Positions 51,361 through 61,063 are shown, numbered from the stretch's first letter. The stretch is 64,000 nucleotides of DNA from Sphingopyxis sp. (GCF_016704835.1 NZ_JADIZJ010000021.1:248001-312000), one strand, 5' to 3'. Notes: generated from the letters alone by a model not told the origin. A program made the numbers and translations.

Positions 51361-51801
51361 GTGGCACGTCCGGCATCCATCATAAACTTCGAGCGCAGTT
51401 TCTGGGCTTCCATGCTGCTCGGCGTCGGAAGTTTGGCGCTTCATTGGCCAACGATCATCGCCTCGCTGAGAAGCGATCCGGCTACCGCACCGATGGTCGG
51501 GTCGGCGGCAATCTTCGTCGGCATCGCACTGGGATTTGGCTTCGCAATATCGATCCTTCTCTGGTATTTCGTTGCCCGAAAGGCGAGCAATATCGCCAAA
51601 TGGATCTATGTAGCGGTCATGGGATTTGGCGCCGTCTCGACGCTTACGTCACTCAACGATCCGAGGTCGCCGACAGGGCTTGCGCTCGCAATTTCGCTTG
51701 TCAGCACTACGCTGACGGCGCTTTCGATCTTTTTCTTGTTCCGACCCGACGCCCGCGCCTGGTTCGGAAAAGACTCGGTCGATCCTCGAACCTTCGACTA
51801 G
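51361..51801 (+). CDS. Membrane protein of unknown function
   Basis: About 146 residues with four predicted membrane helices (near residues 10-30, 42-68, 80-95, 108-130) and a short polar tail (RPDARAWFGKDSVDPRTFD). The start is GTG at 51361, 10 bases after the era stop, with GAGCGG upstream; a longer in-frame reading begins inside era. Base composition is slightly lower in GC than its neighbours. No family was recognised. Convergent with the lipase-like gene, five bases apart. Confidence 0.65.
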   Translation: MARPASIINFERSFWASMLLGVGSLALHWPTIIASLRSDPATAPMVGSAAIFVGIALGFGFAISILLWYFVARKASNIAKWIYVAVMGFGAVSTLTSLNDPRSPTGLALAISLVSTTLTALSIFFLFRPDARAWFGKDSVDPRTFD

Positions 51802-51806
51802 GCAGC

Positions 51807-52931
51807 CTAAACCCGCCGACAATCATTCGGCGCTGGGTTGCCGTCAAAGCGTGACGTGATCCAACCGATCGTTTCCTGCGCACTTTCGCGCGCGCTGTTG
51901 CCATGGTCGCCGGTCATATCGATCCAGCGGACACCCGTCCCGCGCCGACAAACCGCCTTGGCGAACTTGCGCGTCACCGAGGACGCGACGATCGTGTCGT
52001 TGCCACTCTGCGCGATCAGCAGCGGCCCCGGCACCCGCGCCGCATCGACGCTGTTGGCGCGCGCGAAGCTGCCAAACGGCTCGATCTTCGCGATATCCTT
52101 GTTCTTCGTCGCGCGGACGATGGTCAGGATGCCAAGGATCGTGCCGAGCTTGGGCTTCTTGTCGAGACTGACGCAATTATTCTGCGCCAGCCGCGTAATG
52201 ATTCCCTGGTTCGTGCGGTTGGCGACGCCATCCATCGAAAAGCCGTAGAGCGTCGACCAGCTATGCAGCGCGAAGGAGAGCAGCAGTGCACGCGCATTCT
52301 TGTCGCTACCGTCGCGCAAATTTGCGGCGAGGTCGGTAGGCGGTGCTGCGGCTGCCGTCGCCACGAGAGTCAGGTCGGGGGCGTAGGAGCGCGCCGACAT
52401 CGCGGTCCACAGCGCGGCATGACCGCCCTGCGATTCGCCCCAAACGGCAAAACTACTGCCCGCTGCAGCGCCGGGAATTTCGCGCGCCGCGCGCACGCCG
52501 TCGAGCACCGCCTGTCCGGTGTCGGCGCCGACAAGGAATGGGTGCATCGTCGGGTTGGCGAGGCCGATATAGTCGGGCGCGACGACAACATAACCGCGGC
52601 TGACCGCGTCGATCCCGGCGGTCGCCGCAAAGAAATTCGGGCTGAGCGACGGGGCGCATTTTTCTGCGACACCCCACGCGCCGTGGGTCCAGGCGATGAC
52701 GCGGCGCGGGCGCGGCGGAATGGCCTCCATCGGCGCGGCAACGATGCCGGTGACCGCGAAACGCGCACCGCTCCCGTTCGTCGTCCAATATTGTACGCGC
52801 CACGCCTGCACGCCGGGAGGCGTCTCTGGCATCGGCTGAGCGGAGATCAGATACCGGGGTGGCTGCGCCGCGGCCGGCACGGTGAGCACCGACAGGATGG
52901 CGATCAAAACGGCTGCGTAGAAGTGGCGCAT
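51807..52931 (-). CDS. Exported alpha/beta hydrolase (secretory lipase-like)
   Basis: 374 residues with a signal peptide (MRHFYAAVLIAILSVLTVPA, cleavage after AAA). The fold is alpha/beta hydrolase: WTHGAWGVAE oxyanion region, nucleophile Ser167 in WGESQGGHAA, an aspartate in LIAQSGNDTIV and a late His in MTGDHGNS. The layout matches the secretory lipase (LIP, PF03583) family. Substrate unknown: lipids or esters. The start is the ATG at 52931. It is the last minus-strand gene of the topA block. Confidence 0.85.
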   Translation of the reverse strand: MRHFYAAVLIAILSVLTVPAAAQPPRYLISAQPMPETPPGVQAWRVQYWTTNGSGARFAVTGIVAAPMEAIPPRPRRVIAWTHGAWGVAEKCAPSLSPNFFAATAGIDAVSRGYVVVAPDYIGLANPTMHPFLVGADTGQAVLDGVRAAREIPGAAAGSSFAVWGESQGGHAALWTAMSARSYAPDLTLVATAAAAPPTDLAANLRDGSDKNARALLLSFALHSWSTLYGFSMDGVANRTNQGIITRLAQNNCVSLDKKPKLGTILGILTIVRATKNKDIAKIEPFGSFARANSVDAARVPGPLLIAQSGNDTIVASSVTRKFAKAVCRRGTGVRWIDMTGDHGNSARESAQETIGWITSRFDGNPAPNDCRRV

Positions 52932-52997
52932 CGACGGTCTCCCCGATGCGTCACCCTAACACGGCTTCGCGGCGTCGCAAAACGCCGCGGATGAACG

Positions 52998-55550
52998 CTA
53001 TTCGGCGGCGGCCTTCTTCTTCGCTGGCGCCTTTTTCTTGGCGGGCGCTTTCTTGGCGGCAGCTTTCTTGGGCGCTGCCTTCTTCTTTCCCTTCGCCGGA
53101 CCCTTTGCTGCGCGCGCATCGATCAACGCAATCGCCTCCTCCAGCGACAGCGTCGCCGGATCGCTGCTCTTGGGCAAGGTGGCGTTGGTCGTGCCGTCGG
53201 TCACATAGGGACCAAAACGTCCTTCCATCAGCTTCATCTCGCCGCCGCTCGTCGGGTGCGGTCCGAAGGTGTTGAGCGGTTCGGCCTTGGTGCGCCCGCG
53301 CCCGCCGCCGGCTGCCGCTTCGGCGATCCGGACGACTGCGGCGTTCATGCCGATGTCAAAGATTTCGGCGGTGCCCGTGAGCTTCGCATATTTGCCGTCG
53401 TGGAGCAGGTACGGGCCGTAACGTCCCAGCCCAGCCATGATGACCTTGCCGCTTTCCGGATGCGTCCCGACCTCACGCGGCAGGCTGAGCAACCGCAGCG
53501 CATAGTCGAGATCGAAATCCTCCCCCGGGATATCTTTCGGGATCGACGAGCGTTTTGCCTCCTTGCCATCGCCGAGCTGGATGTAGGGGCCAAAGCGCCC
53601 ACTGCGCTTGGTGACTTCCAGTCCGCTGTCGGGATCGTTGCCCATCGTTTCCGGCCCGGTATCGGCGCCGTCGCTGCCGCCCGGCTGCGCGAATTTGCGC
53701 GTGAATTTGCAGTCGGGATAATTGCTGCACGCGATGAACGGCCCGAACTTCCCGCCGCGCAGCGCCAGCTTGCCGGTGCCGCAATTGGGGCAGATGCGCG
53801 GGTCGGTGCCGTCGCCCTTGTCGGGGAAGAGATAGGGGCCGAGGAATATGTCGAGTTCCGCCGTGATCTCAGAGGGCTTTTGCTCCATGACTTCACCGGT
53901 ACGCGGCTTGAAATCGCGCCAGAAGCGTTCGAGGACCGCCTGCCACTGCGCACGGCCGCCCGACACATCGTCGAGCTCTTCTTCCAGACCGGCAGTGTAG
54001 TCATATTGCACATAGCCGGTGAAGAAGCGTTCGAGGAAGGCGGTGAGCAACCGTCCGCTCTCTTCGGGAATGAAGCGGTTCTTCTCCACCATCACATAGG
54101 CACGGTCCTTGAGCACCTGGAGGATCGAAGCATAGGTTGACGGACGCCCAATGCCGAGCTCCTCCATCTTTTTGACGAGGCTCGCTTCCGAATAACGCGG
54201 CGGCGGCTGGGTCTCGTGCTTCTCGACTTCGACGCCGGTCTTGGCCGGCGCATCGCCCTTGGCCGTCGCGGGCAACAGACGTGCGTCCTCATCCTCGCTG
54301 TCGTCGCGGCCTTCGTCATAGAGCGCAAGGAAACCGGGGAATTTGATCACCTGTCCGGTGGCGCGCAGCATCGTCTTGCCGGTGCCGTCGGTCAGGTCGA
54401 TGCTGGTGCGTTCGAGCCGTGCCGAGGCCATCTGGCTCGCCATCGCGCGCTTCCAGATTAGCTCGTAGAGCCGCGCATGGTCGCCTCCGCCAACCTTATC
54501 CTTCGAAAAATCGGTCGGACGGATCGCCTCATGCGCTTCCTGCGCATTCTTTGCCTTGGTCTGATACTGGCGCGGCTGGTCGGGGACATAGCCGCCGTCG
54601 TATCGCGTCGCGATCGCCTTGCGCGCCGCGCTGATCGCGCTGCCGTCCATCTGGACGCCGTCGGTCCGCATATAGGTGATTGCGCCGTCCTCATACAGCC
54701 CCTGCGCAATCCGCATCGTGTGACTGGCCGAGAAGCCAAGCTTGCGCGCGGCTTCCTGTTGCAAGGTCGACGTCGTGAACGGCGGCGGCGGGTTGCGCGT
54801 CAGCGGCTTGGTCTCGACCAGATCGACGGTGAAATGGCCCGCCTTCACATCGGCTTCGGCAGCGCGCGCATCGGCTTCGTTGGTGATCGTCAGCCGCTCG
54901 ATCTTGTCGCCGCGCCAGCGCGCGAGGCGCGCCTTGAACGGCGTTCCCGACATTTCGAACAGCCCGGTGATCGACCAATATTGCTGCGCAACAAAGGCTT
55001 CGATCTCGCGCTCGCGTTCAACGATCATGCGCAGCGTCACCGACTGGACGCGCCCCGCTGATTTGGCGCCAGGCAGCTTGCGCCACAGCACCGGGGACAA
55101 CGTGAAGCCGACGAGATAATCGAGCGCTCGGCGAGCGCGATAAGCGTCGATCAGATCTTCGTCGAGCGCGCGCGGACTGGCCATCGCGGTCAGCACCGCA
55201 TCCTTGGTGATCGCGTTGAACGTCACTCGGTCGACCGTGGCCGGTAGCGCCTTTTTGCTGCGCAGCAATTCCTGCACATGCCAGCTGATCGCTTCACCCT
55301 CGCGATCAGGGTCAGTCGCGAGGATCAGTCGATCGGCGCCCTTGGCGGCGTCCTGAATTTCCTTCATGCGCTTGGCCTTGTCCGGATACAGCAACCACTG
55401 CATGGCAAAGCCGTCGTCGGGATCGACCGATCCGTCCTTGGGCGGCAGGTCGCGGACATGGCCATAGCTGGCCAGCACCTTGAAATCGCGTCCCAGATAT
55501 TTCTCGATCGTCTTCGCCTTTGCGGGCGATTCCACAATTACCAACTGCAT
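52998..55550 (-). CDS. topA: DNA topoisomerase I
   Basis: 850 residues. The TOPRIM domain (LVIVESPAKAKTIEKYLG, ATDPDREGEAISWH) is followed by the active-site region ITYMRTDGV with Tyr293. The C-terminal zinc/topo domains hold one CPNCG...CSNYPDC zinc site (about residues 590-620) and further zinc-ribbon-like repeats without cysteines. The extreme C-terminus is a Lys/Ala-rich tail (KAPAKKKAPAKKKAAAE), typical of alphaproteobacterial TopA. It relaxes negative supercoils. The start is the ATG at 55550. Confidence 0.96.
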   Translation of the reverse strand: MQLVIVESPAKAKTIEKYLGRDFKVLASYGHVRDLPPKDGSVDPDDGFAMQWLLYPDKAKRMKEIQDAAKGADRLILATDPDREGEAISWHVQELLRSKKALPATVDRVTFNAITKDAVLTAMASPRALDEDLIDAYRARRALDYLVGFTLSPVLWRKLPGAKSAGRVQSVTLRMIVEREREIEAFVAQQYWSITGLFEMSGTPFKARLARWRGDKIERLTITNEADARAAEADVKAGHFTVDLVETKPLTRNPPPPFTTSTLQQEAARKLGFSASHTMRIAQGLYEDGAITYMRTDGVQMDGSAISAARKAIATRYDGGYVPDQPRQYQTKAKNAQEAHEAIRPTDFSKDKVGGGDHARLYELIWKRAMASQMASARLERTSIDLTDGTGKTMLRATGQVIKFPGFLALYDEGRDDSEDEDARLLPATAKGDAPAKTGVEVEKHETQPPPRYSEASLVKKMEELGIGRPSTYASILQVLKDRAYVMVEKNRFIPEESGRLLTAFLERFFTGYVQYDYTAGLEEELDDVSGGRAQWQAVLERFWRDFKPRTGEVMEQKPSEITAELDIFLGPYLFPDKGDGTDPRICPNCGTGKLALRGGKFGPFIACSNYPDCKFTRKFAQPGGSDGADTGPETMGNDPDSGLEVTKRSGRFGPYIQLGDGKEAKRSSIPKDIPGEDFDLDYALRLLSLPREVGTHPESGKVIMAGLGRYGPYLLHDGKYAKLTGTAEIFDIGMNAAVVRIAEAAAGGGRGRTKAEPLNTFGPHPTSGGEMKLMEGRFGPYVTDGTTNATLPKSSDPATLSLEEAIALIDARAAKGPAKGKKKAAPKKAAAKKAPAKKKAPAKKKAAAE

Positions 55551-55616
55551 GAAAAACCTTAGTCCTTGCTGTCCCTTACGTACGTACGCGTGAGGGTGGC
55601 GTCGCCGTGCGCCGCG

Positions 55617-56285
55617 TCAACCGAAAATTTCCTGCAAGGCCGGAGCGGGTTGCTCGATGTTCAGCAACAGGCTCACCGCTGCCAGATAGCCGCCCACAAT
55701 CCCCGCGGCCGCGACAAGGTTGGTCGCGGCCAACCATCCAAACCCATATTCGACCGCCAGCGCGGGAGCCACCTCCCCGACGACCAGCGGCGCAACAGAC
55801 AGCGCCGCGAGAATCAATCCGACGCCCAGCGCGGCGGGCCAGTGCGCCGCCAGCATATCCCAACTCCGCTGCATCGCAGCCCGGCGCCCACTGCCGTAAC
55901 GCACCAGAAGCGCGCTCGCGAGGTACCACCGCGCGAATACATAGAGCCCAGGCAGGATGACGAGGACGATTCCCAGCAAGATCCCAAGTCCGATCAAAAC
56001 GCCCTGCAAATACACGCTCAACGAATTGCCAACCAAGAGGGCGGGCGCAATGCCGACCTGTTTAAAAGCTTCGCGGGTAATCCACACCTGAACAAATGTG
56101 ATCAGAATGCCGTAGATGATCAGGACGAGGTTGCCCACGTCACCCATCCGGTCAAAAGCAACGTCCGAAGCAATCCCCGCTACCGCGGTTGCCAGCCAGC
56201 CGACCAACACGGTGCCCGGCATGGCCGCCGCCATGTCCCAGCTTCGTCGGAGGGTCGGAACCAGTAGGCTCGCATCAAATTGCAT
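55617..56285 (-). CDS. Multi-helix membrane protein
   Basis: 222 residues with five to six predicted membrane helices. The segments QGVLIGLGILLGIVLVILPG, LYVFARWYLASALLVRYGSG and MQRSWDMLAAHWPAALGVGL resemble the membrane domain often found in glycerophosphodiester phosphodiesterase-type proteins (a repeated RSWxM unit at residues 14 and 142). No catalytic part. The start is the ATG at 56285, behind GGGGAG next to a CCCTCGC/GCGAGGG hairpin (56298-56321). It lies between an exported protein and topA on the same strand. Confidence 0.7.
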   Translation of the reverse strand: MQFDASLLVPTLRRSWDMAAAMPGTVLVGWLATAVAGIASDVAFDRMGDVGNLVLIIYGILITFVQVWITREAFKQVGIAPALLVGNSLSVYLQGVLIGLGILLGIVLVILPGLYVFARWYLASALLVRYGSGRRAAMQRSWDMLAAHWPAALGVGLILAALSVAPLVVGEVAPALAVEYGFGWLAATNLVAAAGIVGGYLAAVSLLLNIEQPAPALQEIFG

Positions 56286-56377
56286 GGACCGAAACTCCCC
56301 TCGCCCAAATGCGCGCGAGGGTGGCGGGCGTCCAGTCCCTCCGTCAAGAAGTTTCGGAGCGCCCGACCGCCGCCCGA

Positions 56378-57370
56378 TCAGCGCAGCGCGCCGAGCCGTC
56401 CGATCAGCATCGTACTGGCCAGGCTCGCCGCCTTCGCTGCGCCCTCTTCATAAGCGCCCGGCTTGGCGGTAAAGGCAAATTTGCGCGTTTTGCCAAAGCC
56501 CAGCCCGCCAAAGCCCGCCGCTGCGGCGAGACCGCCGGCGACGTTGGCGGTCGATTGCAGCGCCTTGTCGGCGCCGCTCGACGCGTCAGCCTTGTCGATG
56601 AATTCGCCTTCGACCGCGACCGGCGCCTTGACCGTAATCACCGACTGCTTGCCGGTCGGCGCGATCAACGTGATCCGCGAATAGTCGGCGGTCACCGACA
56701 GCCCGCTGTTGACCTGGATGCCGCCAAAGCTGAAGGCGCCCGGGCGCTTCTGTTCCGAAAAGTCGATCAGATAAACGACATCGATCACCCCAACGCCCGC
56801 CGCCTTTGCATATTGCGACAATGCCCCGCTCGCCTGTCCCGCCGCCATGTTCATGCCCATGCTGCTCATCCCCGATCCCAGGAAATCGCCGGGAATCATC
56901 AACAGCGACGGAAGCGCTGACGGCTTGTAATAGGTCGCCTTGCCCTTGCTGCCCTTTTCAAGCGCGATGTTGATGTCGAGCGGAACATCCTGCGACTTGG
57001 TCTTTGCCAGCGCCGCATGGCTGAACAGATCGGCAGCGGGCTGCACCGCGTAACCGCTGGCGGCCAGCTGCGCCACGAAATCGGCATAGGCGGCGTCGGT
57101 CACCGCCTGCATCATTTCGGGTGTCACCCCGACGAGTTCGCTCTTCGCCTTGGTCGTTCCGCCGAACGCGCCCATCAGGCCGCCCGATGCCTTGGTTTGA
57201 TCGGTCGATTCAAAGATAAAGCCGACGTTGAACGCGCCTACGGTAACGGACGTCACGCCCTTCGCATTGGCCGGACCCGCAATTTTGACCGGTTCTTGGT
57301 CCTTGGCGGCGATGACGACGGGCTGGGCAAGCATCGCGATCACCGCGATGGCCGACAGCAGTTTTTTCAT
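56378..57370 (-). CDS. Exported protein of unknown function
   Basis: 330 residues with a signal peptide (MKKLLSAIAVIAMLAQPVVI, cleavage near AAA). The mature part is low in cysteine and has a glycine/alanine-rich stretch near residue 295 (NVAGGLAAAAGFGGLGFGKT). It starts with an AFNVGFIFESTD segment. No domain was recognised; the pattern suggests a soluble periplasmic or outer-membrane-associated protein. The start is the ATG at 57370; an in-frame extension upstream lacks a ribosome site. It follows the vWA-domain gene on the same strand. Confidence 0.75.
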   Translation of the reverse strand: MKKLLSAIAVIAMLAQPVVIAAKDQEPVKIAGPANAKGVTSVTVGAFNVGFIFESTDQTKASGGLMGAFGGTTKAKSELVGVTPEMMQAVTDAAYADFVAQLAASGYAVQPAADLFSHAALAKTKSQDVPLDINIALEKGSKGKATYYKPSALPSLLMIPGDFLGSGMSSMGMNMAAGQASGALSQYAKAAGVGVIDVVYLIDFSEQKRPGAFSFGGIQVNSGLSVTADYSRITLIAPTGKQSVITVKAPVAVEGEFIDKADASSGADKALQSTANVAGGLAAAAGFGGLGFGKTRKFAFTAKPGAYEEGAAKAASLASTMLIGRLGALR

Positions 57371-57473
57371 GAAATGGTCCTCCGACCCCGCAAACCGATG
57401 TCCGGCAGCGGAGCTCCCCCGAAGCAACCCACGCCCCCGCATCGGTCAGATGCGGGGCCAAGTCAATCTCGGA

Positions 57474-59123
57474 TCAATTCTGCCATTGGAAGTCGGCGGG
57501 CAGGATGCATTTGCCCGCGTCATATCTGCCGACGCTGCGGATGATTTCCTGATCCTCGGGTTCGATGCGGCGGCCGCTGATCTGGGTGTCGATCACGCGG
57601 CGCACCAGCGCGTCGAGCTTGGTCACCAGATAGCAATCGACCGCTGGCGCGGCGTGCGGATTGCCCACCCCGCTGTCATCGGTCAGGAACAGGTACCGCG
57701 ACTGGGTCGCCGCCGCCATCGCGCGCATCGCATATTCGGCCTTGTCGGCGACACCCGAGGCGGCGACCGGGGTAATGTGGATCCGCTTGGCGCGCGCCGC
57801 TTCGGCGGCTTGCCAGGTGCGTCCAAACAGCTGGTCGTGTGGCGGCGCGTCGGCGACGAGCAACAGCGATTTGACCGCATCGGGACGCCAATCCTGCCCG
57901 ACCGCACGGATCATCGCCTGGTCCATCGCCTCGGGATAGTCACCGCCACCATTGGCATTCTGTCGCGCCAGCGCCCCCTGCACGCGCCCGACATCGCGAT
58001 CGAAGACAACCGTGCGGGTGACATATTCATCGCCCAAGTCGCGGTAAAAGACGAAGCCGATGCGGATGTCGAGTTGGCGGTGTTTCGCGGTGATCGACGC
58101 GATGATCGAGCGCAGCTCCGACTGCAGATAGCTGATCTCGTCGCCCATGCTTCCAGTGGTATCAACGACCAGCATCAGGTCGAGTTTCGTCACTTTCGTC
58201 GCCGCCTGATTGGCGGTCAGGCCGACCAGCTGGCCGCCCGCCGCGTTGGCGACGAGGACCGGGCGCGCGTCGGCAATCGTCTGCCCCGCCTTGCGCGCTG
58301 AAACCGTGATCCGTTCGCTCAGCCGGTCGAGGCCGGGGAAGAACACAACATTGCCGTCGGCCTGCGTTGCCATGGTGATGCTGTTGCCATCGCTGCACGT
58401 GACGGTGACGTCGGCGAACGGGATCGGCTGACCGCTGCGGTCGGCGACTTTCACCGTCAAGACGCGCGTCGTGTCGACGCGCGGCAGGTTGCGCACCTCC
58501 TGCCCCAAATCGCCGCTGCGGTTCACATAGGCGGCATAAAGTTCGGGGTTGAGCAAATCGTCATGCTCGCCCGCGGTCAGGATGCCCGACTGCGGTAGCG
58601 GCTGTGGGCGCGGATAGGGGCGCGGCGGCGGCACGCGCGAATCTGTGGTCGATCCGGTTACGGGAGGCGCGGAGGCGGGCAAGCCGCTGGTCATATCCGA
58701 CCCGATGACAGTTACCGGACTGGCCGACTCCAGCATGGGTCTCGCGCTTCGCGAGCCCGTAACGGCGATAGCCGCTTCATCCACTCCGCCGTCATAGTCG
58801 GGGGACGGTGGCGCCATTGGAGGAGAGAGGTGGAGGTGGAGGTGGAGGAGGAGGTGGTGGTGGAGGAGGAGGAGAGAAGGAGGCTCGGACGCCATGCTGT
58901 CCGAGCGATCGCGTTTGCTGCCGCCCTCGGCCTTGATCGCTCCGTCCAACTGCTGTTGCTGTGGGTGAACTTCGGGATCGAGCCGCGGCAGCGGATCGGC
59001 GTTGCGGCAAAAGCCCTGGCCCGTAACCGACCTTGCCTGCGCCGTCGAAATGGGCATCGGCCCGGGTGCGGCCGCCAGTACCGCGACCATCGTCACGCTC
59101 GTCATCAATCGGCTTCGCATCAT
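57474..59123 (-). CDS. Exported vWA-domain protein with TonB-plug-like motif and unstable repeat tract
   Basis: 549 residues. A signal peptide (LMTSVTMVAVLAAAPGPMPI) is followed by a low-complexity tract (LLLLHHHLLLHLHLHL, about residues 82-97) and then by a segment, VTGSRSARPMLESASPVTV, close to the TonB-receptor plug start. A carboxypeptidase-like/Ig-like region (residues about 200-280) and a von Willebrand A domain with metal site DTTGSMGD near residue 320 follow. A C-terminal 60 residues end in CILPADFQWQN. Role unknown: perhaps periplasmic adhesion or metal-dependent binding. The start is the ATG at 59123 behind GGGGAGTGGG. Confidence 0.8.
   Translation of the reverse strand: MMRSRLMTSVTMVAVLAAAPGPMPISTAQARSVTGQGFCRNADPLPRLDPEVHPQQQQLDGAIKAEGGSKRDRSDSMASEPPSLLLLHHHLLLHLHLHLSPPMAPPSPDYDGGVDEAAIAVTGSRSARPMLESASPVTVIGSDMTSGLPASAPPVTGSTTDSRVPPPRPYPRPQPLPQSGILTAGEHDDLLNPELYAAYVNRSGDLGQEVRNLPRVDTTRVLTVKVADRSGQPIPFADVTVTCSDGNSITMATQADGNVVFFPGLDRLSERITVSARKAGQTIADARPVLVANAAGGQLVGLTANQAATKVTKLDLMLVVDTTGSMGDEISYLQSELRSIIASITAKHRQLDIRIGFVFYRDLGDEYVTRTVVFDRDVGRVQGALARQNANGGGDYPEAMDQAMIRAVGQDWRPDAVKSLLLVADAPPHDQLFGRTWQAAEAARAKRIHITPVAASGVADKAEYAMRAMAAATQSRYLFLTDDSGVGNPHAAPAVDCYLVTKLDALVRRVIDTQISGRRIEPEDQEIIRSVGRYDAGKCILPADFQWQN
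58826..58876. repeat. GGAGGT/GGTGGA microsatellite in the vWA gene
   Basis: A purine-rich run on the plus strand of GGAGG(T/A) units within the vWA coding region. In the gene's current frame it encodes Leu/His runs; in the frame shifted by two it encodes about 15 prolines. It is a slippage-prone tract. Confidence 0.75.
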
Positions 59124-59235
59124 CCCACTCCCCGCGATGTAACACAATATCATCAAACTGAAGCTCGACCGCTGAACCGTGGCTGAACCGCGATGAATGG
59201 TTATGTCTTTGCCAGCTGGTGCGCGGTGCGCGGGC

Positions 59236-60312
59236 TCACACCAGTGAGTTTTGGCCCCTGCGTGCCGTTCTACCCGCCCCGCCAGTTCGAGTTCGAGCAG
59301 CACAGGGCACCATGGCCGCGGGCTGTCGCGATTGTCCCACCAGTTCTTCGATAGCCACCGGAGTGGGACCGAGCATGTCGATTACGCGCCTCCGGTCGCC
59401 GTCACCCACTTCGCTATCGACCGCCGCCGCATAACCACGCACCAGTTCGCGCACATGCCGAGTATCAATCGGATCCCCCGGCTCGATCACGTCATCGACA
59501 GTCTGGATCAACGTAGCACCCTCAAGGTTCAACAGATTGCAGCCTTGGGGGAGCGGGTCGAGTGGCGATCCTGCGACCGCTATCTCCTCGCTCCCCCAGT
59601 CTCCTGCCCGCCGCGCCGTGATCAACGATCCAGAGTTTGGTGCCGCTTCGATCACCACCGTGCCATGCGCCAACCCGGCGATGATGCGGTTACGCGAGGC
59701 GAAGTGACGCGCCAGCCGCTCGCTGCCCGGCGGCTGTTCTGCGATCAGCAACTGTCGGTCGCGATTTTTCCGGCAGCGCGGCATTTTCGGGCGGAAAGAC
59801 GATGTCGATGCCGCTCGCGATCACCCCGACCGTCGATCCGCCCAGCAGGCCGCTATGCGCCGCGGTGTCGACACCGCGTACCAGGCCGCTGAATACCGTG
59901 ACATCGCGTGCCACCAGGTCGGCGGCAAGCTGGCGTGCAAACCGACACGCGTTCGCGGAGGCCTTGCGTGCACCGACGACCGCCACGCACGGGCGCCGCA
60001 GCATCGCGCTATCCCCGCGCCCCGTAACCACCGGCGGTGCGCCCTCGACCGCGCGCAGCATTGGCGAATAGTCGGCTTAGTCGCTGAAGATATGCCGCGC
60101 GCCGAGCTCGCCGGCGCGGGCAAGCTCACGCTCGGCGACCTCGATTGGCGCAACCTGGACCGTCCCGGCGCCGCCGCGCAGCACCAGGTCGGGGAGCGCG
60201 TCGAGCGCCGCCTCGCCCGATCCCAACCGCTGCATCAGCTGGTGCCGGCTGACCGGGCCGACAGGCGGCGTGCGGATCAACGCAACCGCGCCAGCCGCTC
60301 GGCGTGGGTCAT
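59236..60312 (-). pseudogene. dprA: DprA (DNA-processing protein A), multiply disrupted
   Basis: Recognisable as DprA: LIRTPPVGPVSRHQL start, the Rossmann part PCVAVVGARKASANACRFAR, GLVRGVDTAAHSG and GIDIVFPPENAAL, then QPPGSERLARHFASRNRIIA and IEAAPNSGSLITARRA, and a winged-helix end. It is broken in several places: a frameshift at about 60280, an in-frame TAA at 60079-60077, frameshifts near 59775 and 59760, and further frame changes near 59305. The start overlaps the plsY stop (ATGA). DprA loads RecA on incoming single strands in natural transformation; the product here would be lost. Confidence 0.85.
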
Positions 60313-60911
60313 GCGGGCTCCTTCTTGCCGCCAATCCGCGGTTCGTTCCCGGCGCGTAGCCGCGCGATATTCTCACGGTGCCGCCACAGCACGATCACTG
60401 CGAGTCCGGCGAGACCGATCGCATAGACCGGATAGCCCAGCGCCAGCGCCGCAATCGGCGCCGCGACCGCGCCGAGCATGCCGCCCAGCGACGAAATCCG
60501 CAGGAACAGTACGGCGCCGATCCACACCACAGCAAAGATCAGCCCGATCGGCCAGGCGAGCGCCAGCGCAAGGCCGAGCAGCGTGGCAACCCCCTTGCCG
60601 CCGCGAAACTTCAACCATACTGGATAACAATGGCCGATCATCGCCGCGGCGCCTGCAATCATCGCGCCCTGATCGCCCAGTTCAGGCACAAATTGCCGCG
60701 CCAGCACCACCGCCACCGCGCCTTTCGCGCCGTCGAGGATCAGCGTCGCCGCCGCCAGCCCCTTGCGGCCAGTGCGCAGCACATTGGTAGCGCCGATATT
60801 GCCCGACCCGATCTGGCGCAGGTCGCCGGCGCCGAACAGGCGTGTCAGGATTACGCCAAAGGGGATCGAGCCGAGCAAATAACCCATGGCGATCAGCGAT
60901 AAAGTCGTCAT
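60309..60911 (-). CDS. plsY: Acyl-phosphate glycerol-3-phosphate acyltransferase
   Basis: 200 residues, integral membrane with five helices. PlsY motifs are GYLLGSIPFGVI, RQIGSGNIGATNVLRTGRK and FRGGKGVATLLG. It transfers the acyl group from acyl-phosphate to glycerol-3-phosphate, the first step of phosphatidic acid synthesis. The start is the ATG at 60911; further codons upstream are unsupported. Its stop overlaps the dprA start, and it diverges from murI. Confidence 0.93.
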   Translation of the reverse strand: MTTLSLIAMGYLLGSIPFGVILTRLFGAGDLRQIGSGNIGATNVLRTGRKGLAAATLILDGAKGAVAVVLARQFVPELGDQGAMIAGAAAMIGHCYPVWLKFRGGKGVATLLGLALALAWPIGLIFAVVWIGAVLFLRISSLGGMLGAVAAPIAALALGYPVYAIGLAGLAVIVLWRHRENIARLRAGNEPRIGGKKEPA

Positions 60912-61063
60912 TCCGATCCTTGCTCCGTTCGCAGCGAGTGTGGCGAAGTTGGCGGGCGCAATCAACGGATTCGCGCATGTTGATTGTCAAAACGGATACG
61001 ACCGTCGTTCGCGTGGAGACGGAGCCCACCATCGTCCCATGTCTCACCTGCGGTTGAAGCCCT

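Noticed and set aside
57474..59303. Longer start for the vWA protein beginning LLELELAGRVERHAG.
   Set aside because: That stretch is the tail of the degraded dprA read in a different frame, not part of the vWA gene; the ATG at 59123 has a good ribosome site and signal peptide.
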